Shown here piece by piece: positions 1 to 5,191 of a stretch of DNA of 5,206 bases. Under the pieces are notes generated by a model that worked only from the letters and a program-made list of their open reading frames with translations, was not told where the DNA came from and made no database searches. The position numbers and the translations under genes were made by a program. Source of the stretch: Bacteroidales bacterium (GTDB taxonomy: Bacteria > Bacteroidota > Bacteroidia > Bacteroidales > UBA10428). Each line of letters opens with the position of its first letter. The stretch's first letter is position 1. The stretch covers positions 1 to 5,206 of the forward strand of contig JAFGOZ010000114.1 in assembly GCA_016926235.1 (NCBI GenBank). The letters are read 5' to 3'.

Positions 1-8
1 AAACGCGC

Positions 9-80
9 GGGCCCGTAGCTCAGCGGCAGAGCAGGCGGCTCATAACCGCTCGGTCGTAGGTTCGAATCCTACCGGGCCCA
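9..80 (+). tRNA. tRNA with CAU anticodon (Ile2 or elongator Met)
   Basis: A complete cloverleaf can be folded by eye. The seven-pair acceptor stem joins 9-15 (GGGCCCG) to 73-79 (CGGGCCC). The D stem is 18-21 with 29-32. The anticodon stem is 34-38 with 46-50 (one G-U pair), loop CTCATAA, anticodon CAT at 41-43. The T stem is 56-60 with 68-72, loop TTCGAAT. The discriminator is A80 and the next bases are CCT, so CCA is not encoded; this is common in archaea and some bacteria. A CAU tRNA can be initiator Met, elongator Met or the modified-C34 Ile2 tRNA that reads AUA. The anticodon stem lacks the three consecutive G-C pairs of initiators. The GGGCCC acceptor end makes Ile2 a reasonable guess, but identity is not settled. 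A decayed copy of its 3' part lies at 2759-2803. Confidence 0.96.
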
Positions 81-107
81 CCTGAAGGTTTATTGGTGGG
101 AAAATTT

Positions 108-119
108 TAATTATAATTA
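108..119. other. 12-bp AT palindrome between convergent genes
   Basis: TAATTATAATTA is a perfect inverted repeat in the 47-base gap between the tRNA and the convergent stop codon at 128-130. It follows a short A/T run at 101-108. It could help end transcription from either side, but such AT palindromes arise easily by chance in DNA of this composition. Confidence 0.25.
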
Positions 120-127
120 CCTTTCAT

Positions 128-1111
128 TTAGTAAAATTGAACTTTACCAATTTCTCCTTTATCCCAATCATCAGGAAAGATTTTAATATATTCTTTTACT
201 AATTTATTTGATATTTCTCCATGTTCACGTTTACAAAATCCTGACAAAATCCCTCTAAGGCCTAGATCACATACATATATTGTTATGTACCTCATTTTTT
301 TAATAAATTCTGAACTTGTGATTTCTATTCGATCATTATTGTCTTGTAATACAACTACATTTCTCTCTGGAATCCATTCAAAACCTTTGTGATGATTTCC
401 AACATTTCTTGCAATTTTGTAAAAGTTAGATAAATTACCTAATACAGGGAATAGAGGATTTTCTTTTGTAACATATCTCTTATACCACGAAATATCTTCA
501 GATGTTCCCCTTAAAAGATTGTCCGATTCACTCGGTGGAATTTGATTTATTACCTTAATAACACGCTTCACCACAAACATTATTCTTGGTAGATTAGTCT
601 CATAAGCATCTGTAATTGCCCTAAGTCCAGTTAATATGTGTTGTTTTTCCCTATCAACAACACGATCGTATAAGCTTTGCACCTTCAATTTCCACTCATT
701 TGTCATTTTACTTATATCCAAAAGACCAATAAAATCACTGGCCTTATTTAATTCTCTTTTACCAGTGAAGTATTTGACATATCCATTTTCCTTTGCATCT
801 TCAATTGTTGAGATTACTTCATCCTTTAATTCAAGAAGTTTTGTTTGTGCTCTAGATACCTCTTCTGCATATATTCTATCTAAATCAATACAATCTAAGA
901 CGTATTTAGTCGCAAATCGAGTTGCTGCTTGATAAACCCAATCATTCGAAGATATTAGAGGAATAACAACTTTTTCAAAGTATTCATGAATATTTTTTGC
1001 GATTTTAAATTCACCAATATTTTCCTTTAGTAGTTCTTCCTGGCGCTTTCCTTCTTCAAGTATTTGATCAAAATCTAGGCAGAAAAATTCATACGGTGTC
1101 ACGATTTTCAT
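128..1111 (-). CDS. Putative HEPN-domain protein (RNxxxH motif), possible RNase
   Basis: This 327-residue soluble protein has no signal peptide or membrane segment. I do not recognise it as a named family. The N-terminal two thirds (about 15-190) look mostly helical and charged. Residues 231-275 carry the best clue: RNVGNH at 235-240 (DNA 392-409) followed by a second His. This matches the R-N-x3-H signature of HEPN domains, which are helical RNases or nucleotide-binding modules common in toxin-antitoxin, CRISPR and abortive-infection proteins. The motif is followed by a probable beta-hairpin and a helix, as is common in C-terminal HEPN domains. The gene starts with ATG and has only a weak purine-rich stretch upstream (AAGAG on its own strand). 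It runs convergently towards the tRNA and is the first gene inside the putative tRNA-bounded island. It is apparently monocistronic, with no obvious antitoxin partner. The HEPN call is motif-based; the cellular target is unknown. Confidence 0.72.
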   Translation of the reverse strand: MKIVTPYEFFCLDFDQILEEGKRQEELLKENIGEFKIAKNIHEYFEKVVIPLISSNDWVYQAATRFATKYVLDCIDLDRIYAEEVSRAQTKLLELKDEVISTIEDAKENGYVKYFTGKRELNKASDFIGLLDISKMTNEWKLKVQSLYDRVVDREKQHILTGLRAITDAYETNLPRIMFVVKRVIKVINQIPPSESDNLLRGTSEDISWYKRYVTKENPLFPVLGNLSNFYKIARNVGNHHKGFEWIPERNVVVLQDNNDRIEITSSEFIKKMRYITIYVCDLGLRGILSGFCKREHGEISNKLVKEYIKIFPDDWDKGEIGKVQFY

Positions 1112-1265
1112 TGTTTTTTCTCTTTATTTTCCTAAGGAAATTTTTGTCAGAAACAAATTTGGAAATCCTTTAATCCCAAAATATTTTTTGATGAGATGTT
1201 CGTTTGTATAAGTAAGATCTCCTCAACTAATTTTACATCAAGGAATTATTCTCTATTCTGCTTAC
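1112..1265. other. Intergenic stretch without a recognisable gene
   Basis: This AT-rich gap separates the HEPN-like gene start from the minus-strand remnants. It must carry the promoter of the HEPN-like gene. A weak TATA-like run (AAAAAATATTTT on the minus strand, near 1180-1190) is the only candidate. On the minus strand just past the small ORF, a Val-Ser-Arg triplet (1257-1265) may be the decayed continuation of that ORF. I see no RNA gene or repeat here. Confidence 0.4.
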
Positions 1266-1388
1266 TCATATTACGATTGGCTCTCGAGGATTTTCATTTT
1301 GCCTTCCAATAACCTCTTCTCCATCTAGCAATAAAATTATCTCATCTGGCATAATAAATAAAATAATTGGAACATCAGAGAAATTCAT
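1266..1388 (-). CDS. Small ORF, 40 codons; possible FHA-domain N-terminal remnant
   Basis: This short minus-strand ORF has a credible start: GGAG at 1394-1397 lies five bases upstream of the ATG. Its ATG shares a base with the stop of the upstream HsdM-like fragment (TAATG), an arrangement seen in translationally coupled genes. The product begins MNFSDVP, contains the hydrophobic stretch IILLLDGEEVIGR, and ends EPIVI. The IGR triplet is followed, after exactly twelve codon positions including the stop, by VSR in the same frame. FHA phosphopeptide-binding domains commonly show IGR and a downstream S-R pair at about this spacing, so it may be a broken FHA domain. The match is short, and a chance ORF or a real small protein are the alternatives. 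Confidence 0.3.
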   Translation of the reverse strand: MNFSDVPIILFIMPDEIILLLDGEEVIGRQNENPREPIVI

Positions 1389-1439
1389 TACTTCTCCGGG
1401 TCAGCAATTCCCCAAACATAGCGAGAGAACTGGTTGCAT
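1388..1439 (-). pseudogene. Remnant of an HsdM-like N-terminus (type I DNA methyltransferase)
   Basis: Behind a strong Shine-Dalgarno is an ATG at 1439-1437. Its own frame stops after twelve codons. One frame over, at 1435-1391, it reads NQFSRYVWGIAD then PEK and a stop. HsdM, the methyltransferase subunit of type I restriction-modification systems, typically starts with a helix of the pattern N-x-(L/I)-S-x-(F/Y)-(I/V)-W-x-(I/V)-A-D, followed by LLRG. The fragment matches up to the Asp and then loses similarity. A single-base indel just after the start would join the ATG to this frame. This looks like the 5' end of a dead hsdM whose body is deleted. The match is only about twelve residues, but the two HsdR remnants nearby on the opposite strand support it. 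Confidence 0.45.
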
Positions 1440-1444
1440 ATTTT

Positions 1445-1506
1445 CCCTCCTTTTAACCCATTCATTCTTTTGAATAATTATTACAAGTTAATAACAACAA
1501 ATATAA
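1445..1506 (-). promoter_or_regulatory. Surviving promoter and ribosome-binding site of the HsdM-like remnant
   Basis: On the minus strand, AGGAGGG (1445-1451) sits five bases before the ATG at 1439, a near-ideal Shine-Dalgarno. Further upstream, TTATATTT (1499-1506) is a plausible archaeal TATA element about 60 bases from the ATG. The ribosome-binding site is clear; the TATA call is by eye and weak. Confidence 0.4.
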
Positions 1507-1523
1507 GTCACTAAAAACATTAT

Positions 1524-1648
1524 AATAATATTCATTGTGGTTATGCTCAACAAGCAAATAAGGTGGATAATCCCTAATGCAATCCAAAGAAAAGTCCTCC
1601 TTTCTCCGTTCTATCCTCAAAGCCCTTGGGCTTTCTTCTAAAGCGTAG
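1524..1648 (+). repeat. Degenerate direct repeat, copy A (pairs with 5067-5191)
   Basis: This stretch repeats the upstream region and first codons of the gene at 5116. Shared landmarks are AATAATATT (1524-1532 and 5067-5075) and GGTT-GCTCAAC (1539-1551, with two extra bases, and 5080-5090). In both copies exactly 25 bases then separate that element from the ATG. The first 23 codons match at 52 of 69 bases by hand count. Similarity ends around 1645-1650, where an HsdR-like reading frame takes over. Confidence 0.75.
1577..1648 (+). pseudogene. Truncated copy of the gene starting at 5116 (first 23 codons)
   Basis: The ATG lies ten bases after an AAGGTGG ribosome-binding site (1560-1566). It is followed by 22 codons and a TAG at 1646-1648. 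The peptide starts MQSKEKSSFLRSIL and matches the N-terminus of the gene at 5116 at 16 of 23 residues. A base appears lost near 1643-1646 (AAGCGTAG here, AAGCCGTCGATG in the other copy), which creates the stop. Nothing resembling the remainder follows; an HsdR-like start codon comes nine bases later. It is a dead 5' fragment, although the ribosome-binding site is intact and a short peptide could still be made. Confidence 0.7.
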
Positions 1649-1656
1649 GGTTAATT

Positions 1657-1824
1657 ATGGCAAATATTGATCTCAACGAACACCAGCGCTTTTATATCTC
1701 AGCTTCGCAGCTTCTTGTGAAGTTGGGATATCAGTGCCTAACCCCACAAGAAGAACTGGTGCTGCAAAGACAATGCTTGAGAACATCAAATTTCTTAAAT
1801 CCAAAGAAAACATACCATCAATAG
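1657..1824 (+). pseudogene. HsdR N-terminal remnant, copy 1 (type I restriction subunit)
   Basis: An open stretch of 55 codons starts at ATG 1657. Its first 36 residues include DLNEHQ, then SASQLLVKLGYQCLTPQEE and LVL. HsdR, the translocase/endonuclease subunit of type I restriction enzymes, commonly begins with a module of the form LNE...Q(I/V)PAxQLLxxLGYxYLTPxEALxLRGG. The fragment follows this up to the LTPxE-xxL block. It then departs from it: the Gly-Gly-Arg part is missing and the frame ends at TAG 1822-1824. Full HsdR proteins are roughly a thousand residues, so this is a small relic. It follows directly on the truncated copy at 1577-1648. After the divergence point, the frame read from 1752 gives RTGAAKT, a Walker-A-like string, but this is too short to interpret. 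Confidence 0.62.
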
Positions 1825-1860
1825 ATAATTCTCAATAGAAAAACTTGAAGGGAAATTTTA

Positions 1861-2475
1861 GTGACCAATATTCAAAAATTGTTCGATAAGGCACAGGATT
1901 GTCATAAATGCTTTGGGGAAAACCCTATTTATGTGCCCTACCCTGATCCGAACAATGCCCAGGAAACAGCTCAGATTATGTTCGTGAATGAAAGACCCGG
2001 GAGAATTGGAACAGGTGGTTCTGGACATGTGTCCTTTAATAATAACGATCCATCAGCTGAGTTCTTTAAAGAATGTTTTACTCAATTAAATCTTGATCGA
2101 AAACAAATTTTTATCACCAATGCATGTCTATGTCATCCTGTTTTCCCTGAATATAAGGATAAGGCTCCTACAAAAAGAGAAATTGATAATTGCCATGAAT
2201 GGCTTGGCAGACAATTATCAATCATACAACCAAAATTAATCGTTACGCTCGGTAGCATCGCATTGAAATCTTTGGCATTGTTTTTCTCTTCTTCTGAGCA
2301 ACTAAAGCATTACCAGTTAAAGAAGGACATTGGCAAAGTGATAAGTGACACAACACCATGGGTTTATCCCTTATATCACACCTCTAGGAGAGGCAGGATA
2401 AACCGAAACGCGGAAAAGCAAAAACTCGACTGGTTGAAAATTCCTTCTATTCTCGAAAAAATAAATCAACTTTGA
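1861..2475 (+). CDS. Uracil-DNA glycosylase superfamily protein, family-4-like with Fe-S cysteines
   Basis: UDG enzymes remove uracil from DNA and start base-excision repair. This 204-residue product (a usual family 4 length) has the core pieces in order: CHKC at 14-17; MFVNERPG at 40-47, in the place of the family 4 GExPG motif; F59 (HVSF), where a uracil-stacking Phe is expected; ITN at 85-87 followed by C91-H-P; C111 in EIDNC; a PKLIVTLGSIAL strand-helix at 124-135; and YHTS at 172-175, in the place of the usual HPS motif. C14, C17, C91 and C111 fit the four ligands of the family 4 4Fe-4S cluster. The Gly before the motif-1 Glu is Asn here and the HPS Pro is Thr, so substrate choice may differ. 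GTG 1861 is the start because a stop lies five codons upstream and the next Met would lose the CxxC pair. A purine-rich GAAGGGA at 1847-1853 serves as ribosome-binding site. Intact between two dead hsdR pieces, it may be kept by selection. Confidence 0.85.
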   Translation: MTNIQKLFDKAQDCHKCFGENPIYVPYPDPNNAQETAQIMFVNERPGRIGTGGSGHVSFNNNDPSAEFFKECFTQLNLDRKQIFITNACLCHPVFPEYKDKAPTKREIDNCHEWLGRQLSIIQPKLIVTLGSIALKSLALFFSSSEQLKHYQLKKDIGKVISDTTPWVYPLYHTSRRGRINRNAEKQKLDWLKIPSILEKINQL

Positions 2476-2506
2476 GTAAAAAACCTGTTAGGAGTAGAGA
2501 AAGTTT

Positions 2507-2742
2507 ATGGTTTTTTCAACTTGAATGAACAAACCTCCTCACAAGTTCCAGCCTTTCAGTTACTTTGCAAGATGGGTTATCATTACCTCACCACATAGGA
2601 AGCACAGAATCTACGGAATGGCAGACAGGGGGAAGCCCTAATAACCGAGGTGCCATATTAGAGCAAATGAACGATTACGAATATTAAGATAATAACTGCC
2701 AATTCAGTACTAGCAACCTGCAACAAGCTGTTAACACATTCA
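2507..2742 (+). pseudogene. HsdR N-terminal remnant, copy 2 (frameshifts and stops)
   Basis: This remnant begins at ATG 2507, with GGAG at 2491-2494, 31 bases after the UDG stop. The T run at 2511-2516 is one base short. Restoring a T gives MVFFNLNEQTSSQVPAFQLL followed by CKMGYHYLTT, the standard HsdR N-terminal module. A TAG at 2596-2598 interrupts it, then EAQNLRNGRQGEAL continues the EALxLRGG block. After about 2653 the frame shifts and AILEQMNDYEY is readable (compare ILxEQLxxxNxIEY of HsdR). Past a TAA it resumes with QFSTSNLQQAVNT, matching the FSEANIQxAI block. Similarity stops near 2740, where the tRNA-like sequence begins. At least one frameshift besides the T-run loss and two internal stops make it clearly dead. 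It differs from copy 1, so the two are not a recent duplication. Confidence 0.78.
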
Positions 2743-2803
2743 GCTGGCTGCTGTGTGACGGCTCATAACCTCGCGCTCTTAGGTTCGAATAATTCAGGGT
2801 CCA
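2741..2803 (+). pseudogene. Decayed 3' tRNA fragment, candidate attachment-site remnant
   Basis: Positions 2759-2803 align without gaps to bases 36-80 of the tRNA at the left edge, with 36 of 45 identical by hand count. CGGCTCATAACC (anticodon stem-loop) and TAGGTTCGAAT (T arm) are perfect and lie at identical spacing. The 3' end also matches (GGG-x-CCA against GGGCCCA). The acceptor 3' strand and T stem are broken by substitutions, so it cannot fold as a tRNA. A D-arm trace (CAGC-TGGC, 2741-2748) is possible; nothing matches the 5' acceptor half. A pyrimidine-rich stretch follows. A 3' tRNA piece in direct orientation downstream of the intact tRNA is what tRNA-targeting integration leaves behind. 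A decayed duplicate tRNA gene is the alternative. Confidence 0.75.
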
Positions 2804-3048
2804 CTTTTCCTCCTTTCTTACCATTTTCTTTTCGTACCTAATCGAAATATTTCAATAAATAAATATTTTCTCATGTATAATTTTTTATATTGTGTAAATC
2901 GGTAAGTTATTCCAGAAATAATGGGCCGACAAATTATAATAACAAAACCGGTGAACACACCTAATCAAATAAATTACTAATTTATTGAATTTATTTTCTA
3001 AAGTTAATATTAATAAAATTCATGATTTTGGGAAATTTGGTTCCCCTA
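2804..3048 (+). promoter_or_regulatory. AT-rich upstream region of the J-domain/propeller gene
   Basis: No gene is visible between the tRNA fragment and the next ribosome-binding site. The left end is pyrimidine-rich (2803-2835) and the rest is very AT-rich. TATA-like strings occur at 2881-2891 (TTTTTATATTG) and around 3003-3015 (GTTAATATTAATA). One of these probably drives the downstream gene, but I cannot choose between them. Confidence 0.35.
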
Positions 3049-3050
3049 GA

Positions 3051-3055
3051 GGAGG
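3051..3055 (+). promoter_or_regulatory. Strong Shine-Dalgarno (GGAGG) fixing the start at 3062
   Basis: GGAGG, within the longer purine run AGAGGAGGAAA, lies six bases before ATG 3062. This is optimal spacing and sets the start of the 653-residue protein. Confidence 0.85.
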
Positions 3056-3061
3056 AAATTC

Positions 3062-5023
3062 ATGTTCAAGAAAGTCATTGACACCCTATTCGGAAAAAAT
3101 GAAGATCAGGAAACACAAAATAATCAGCTTATAACACGCAATAATGAGCCTAAAAAGACTGGACCTAATATTCCCAAAATGTTAAATTTGGATACGATTG
3201 ATTATTACCCTTTACCTCCTGCTCCTAGTAAATGGGATTCTAATCCCCAAGAGCCAATAACTTCAGAAGATGAATTGTTTGAAATAATTGATTGCATAGA
3301 AAAAGAAATTGCAATTACAAATACTCGGAAGTTGGACATGTCAGAGCGTCCTGATCCAGCCTATAAAATTACTATGCCCAGTAGTGTTGGATTTATCGAG
3401 ATCGATAAAAATGGAAAAGCTAAAAACTTACCTGGGTGTTCATCTGCTATAGCATTACGTGACAAAACAGGAAATTTCATTAAAGAAGTTGGTCTTGGTC
3501 ACAGCATTTATCGTATTGGTCTAGATCATTTTGCAAAGCATTTTGTTCTAATGGATAAGGAATCTATTTTACATGTATATAATGAAAACCTGGAAGAAAT
3601 TAGAAGTTTTAACTTGTCAAACGATCCTCGAATAATACAAATTAGAGACTCCAATGTTGATTTCTATGGTGATGTTCGGACATCAATTCGATGTATCGAT
3701 GTCAGTAGTGATGGTAACACAATACTTTTTACAATTGCCGATTCAGCATTTCTTATTGACTTATTTGGAAATACAATTTGGGCAAGATCAATGCCTCTTG
3801 GTGAGGGCTGGGTTCGTGAATTTATAAAAGGGGATCGAGTAGGTACCAGTCAAGAAGTTTTTATCGCTTTAGCATTTATGGGGTTGTCATTACCTGTAAC
3901 AAGAGAACAAATTCGGCTCCGATATCGTGAACTGTCCAAGCAATATCATCCAGATCTGAACCCGAATATTCCTGATCGAGGGGAAATGATGAAATCATTA
4001 AACATTCATCATGATGTATTGACTGGTATTGACTCAACCGAACTTTCAAAGAATCCGAACGAGCCACATTTAAACTACAGACGTACAAAGCCAGATTCGG
4101 TTGAAAAAATTAGATTTAAGAATAATAACGTTGAATATGAGTTATCATTTGAAATCAGCACAGGAGGACCGGCTTTGGATTGGATTTATGCTGCTGCAAT
4201 TTCTAATGAAAAGGATGGAACTTATTTAGGAACCTACTCAGGGAAAGTAATCAAATTAGATGCTAAGGGAGAGCCGGAATTTGCTCTTGATGTCGCAAAT
4301 GTTCCCCGAAATATAATTGAGGTCGATGATTATCTATATATTCTTACTGATACTCGTCTCTATATCGTTGATGAGGAAAAGGCCTTGGTAAATTTGATAG
4401 ACGTACACAATCAAGGAAAATTAGCGGTTAGTGCAGAAGGGTTTGGCTTATATGCCAAAAAATCTCTATCATGGTACTCGCCTACAGGCAAATTTAAATT
4501 CTCTTTGGCAACCAAACATCCTTTGCGTACATTTTATATAACAAATGGATTTATGGTTGTTGAGACTCGACAACACCGCGCATCTATTTCGATTGAGGAA
4601 AATGCAAAGATTCCCCATCATATTGGAAACGCTAAATCAAAAACGCCTGTAATAAACAAAGGTTCTGATAAGGTGAAATATGAAAGAGAAGCACAAGCAG
4701 AAGCTGACAATTTAGCCCCTGCAACTTTAGAAAATCTACCTGGCTTGAAGCGAGCTGGTCGTTACAATGAGGCTATTTCAATATTGTTGGAAAAGATTAA
4801 GATGGAGGAGAGGGATAATCAAATTAATCATTGGGGTGTCGCACCAGCATGGTATCACGAATTAGCAATAATTTACCGTAAGCAAAAGGATTATGAAAAT
4901 GAGGTCAAAATACTAGAGCGTTACATGGCACAAGAAAAAGCTCCTGGAGTAATGAAAGCTAGAATAGCTAAAAGGTTGGAAAAAGCTAAAATCCTTTTTG
5001 AAGAATCAAAATTAAACAAATAG
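3062..5023 (+). CDS. J-domain protein with beta-propeller-like segments and TPR-like C-terminus
   Basis: This 653-residue protein is soluble, with no signal peptide or membrane segment. Residues 1-60 are a short helix followed by a polar, Pro-rich linker. Residues 105-250 contain beta-rich repeats with SSDGNTILF and GNTIW, typical of WD40/PQQ-like blades. Residues 263-322 form a J-domain: a helix-II-like REQIRLRYRELSKQY runs into HPD (296-298) and then a MKSLNIHHDVL helix. Beta-rich repeats resume at about 355-512 (YLGTYSGKVIKLDAKGE, YLYILTDTRLYIVD). Residues 555-650 are helical with a TPR-like pair (AGRYNEAISILLEKI and KDYENEVKILERY). The HPD motif is what stimulates Hsp70 (DnaK) ATPase, so this is probably a co-chaperone that brings propeller- or TPR-bound clients to DnaK. 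The J-domain lies between propeller segments, not at the N-terminus as in DnaJ, and there is no Gly/Phe or zinc-finger region. Client and pathway are unknown. Confidence 0.85.
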   Translation: MFKKVIDTLFGKNEDQETQNNQLITRNNEPKKTGPNIPKMLNLDTIDYYPLPPAPSKWDSNPQEPITSEDELFEIIDCIEKEIAITNTRKLDMSERPDPAYKITMPSSVGFIEIDKNGKAKNLPGCSSAIALRDKTGNFIKEVGLGHSIYRIGLDHFAKHFVLMDKESILHVYNENLEEIRSFNLSNDPRIIQIRDSNVDFYGDVRTSIRCIDVSSDGNTILFTIADSAFLIDLFGNTIWARSMPLGEGWVREFIKGDRVGTSQEVFIALAFMGLSLPVTREQIRLRYRELSKQYHPDLNPNIPDRGEMMKSLNIHHDVLTGIDSTELSKNPNEPHLNYRRTKPDSVEKIRFKNNNVEYELSFEISTGGPALDWIYAAAISNEKDGTYLGTYSGKVIKLDAKGEPEFALDVANVPRNIIEVDDYLYILTDTRLYIVDEEKALVNLIDVHNQGKLAVSAEGFGLYAKKSLSWYSPTGKFKFSLATKHPLRTFYITNGFMVVETRQHRASISIEENAKIPHHIGNAKSKTPVINKGSDKVKYEREAQAEADNLAPATLENLPGLKRAGRYNEAISILLEKIKMEERDNQINHWGVAPAWYHELAIIYRKQKDYENEVKILERYMAQEKAPGVMKARIAKRLEKAKILFEESKLNK

Positions 5024-5028
5024 AACGG

Positions 5029-5042
5029 AAATTAATTAATTT
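5029..5042. other. 14-bp AT palindrome after the J-domain gene
   Basis: AAATTAATTAATTT is self-complementary and lies six bases after the stop codon at 5021-5023. It could mark transcript end or be a binding site upstream of the next gene, but it has no GC stem or T tail. Chance is a fair explanation in this composition. Confidence 0.25.
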
Positions 5043-5066
5043 ACAAATAGTTCCACTATAATGTTC

Positions 5067-5191
5067 AATAATATTAAAAGGTTGCTCAACTATAGGGTAA
5101 GGTAAAAGATCAATCATGGCATCCAAAGAAAAGTTTTCCCTCCTTCGTTCTATCTTAATAACCCTTGGGTTATCCCCTGAAGCCGTCGATG
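5067..5191 (+). repeat. Direct repeat, copy B (pairs with 1524-1648)
   Basis: This is the apparently functional counterpart of the degenerate repeat at 1524-1648. It includes the shared AATAATATT and GGTTGCTCAAC elements, the 25-base spacing to ATG, and the first codons. Conservation of the non-coding part suggests these elements belong to the promoter or leader of this gene. Confidence 0.72.

Larger units (their letters stand above)
9..2803. mobile_element. Putative eroded tRNA-bounded integrative island
   Basis: The interval runs from the intact tRNA to a directly oriented 3' fragment of the same tRNA. It holds accessory-type content: a HEPN-like gene, a UDG-like gene, and scraps of type I restriction-modification genes. 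No integrase gene or fragment is visible. The two tRNA copies match at only about 80 percent over the core, so any integration was old and the element is immobile. The boundaries are inferred from the tRNA repeat alone. Confidence 0.4.

Noticed and set aside
636..932. 98-codon plus-strand ORF
   Set aside because: It lies wholly antisense within the HEPN-like gene, is Ser/Phe-rich with no motif, and has no ribosome-binding site of note. It is a shadow frame.
1798..1810. 13-base string AATCCAAAGAAAA shared with 1581-1593, possible third copy of the 5116-type 5' end
   Set aside because: Identity does not extend beyond the A-rich string on either side, so chance is sufficient.
1752..1838. Alternate frame reading RTGAAKT then MLENIKFL, resembling a Walker A motif
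   Set aside because: The expected GKT glycine is replaced, the stretch is very short and ends at a stop, and it overlaps the HsdR-like frame. Too weak to call an ATPase remnant.
2768..2815. Minus-strand GTG mini-ORF behind a GGAGG-like sequence
   Set aside because: It has only about thirteen codons and lies inside the tRNA remnant. The purine run is the complement of the pyrimidine tract following the tRNA fragment.
3876..4088. 70-codon minus-strand ORF
   Set aside because: It is antisense to the J-domain coding region, which has a clear HPD motif in the plus frame. The minus product shows nothing recognisable.
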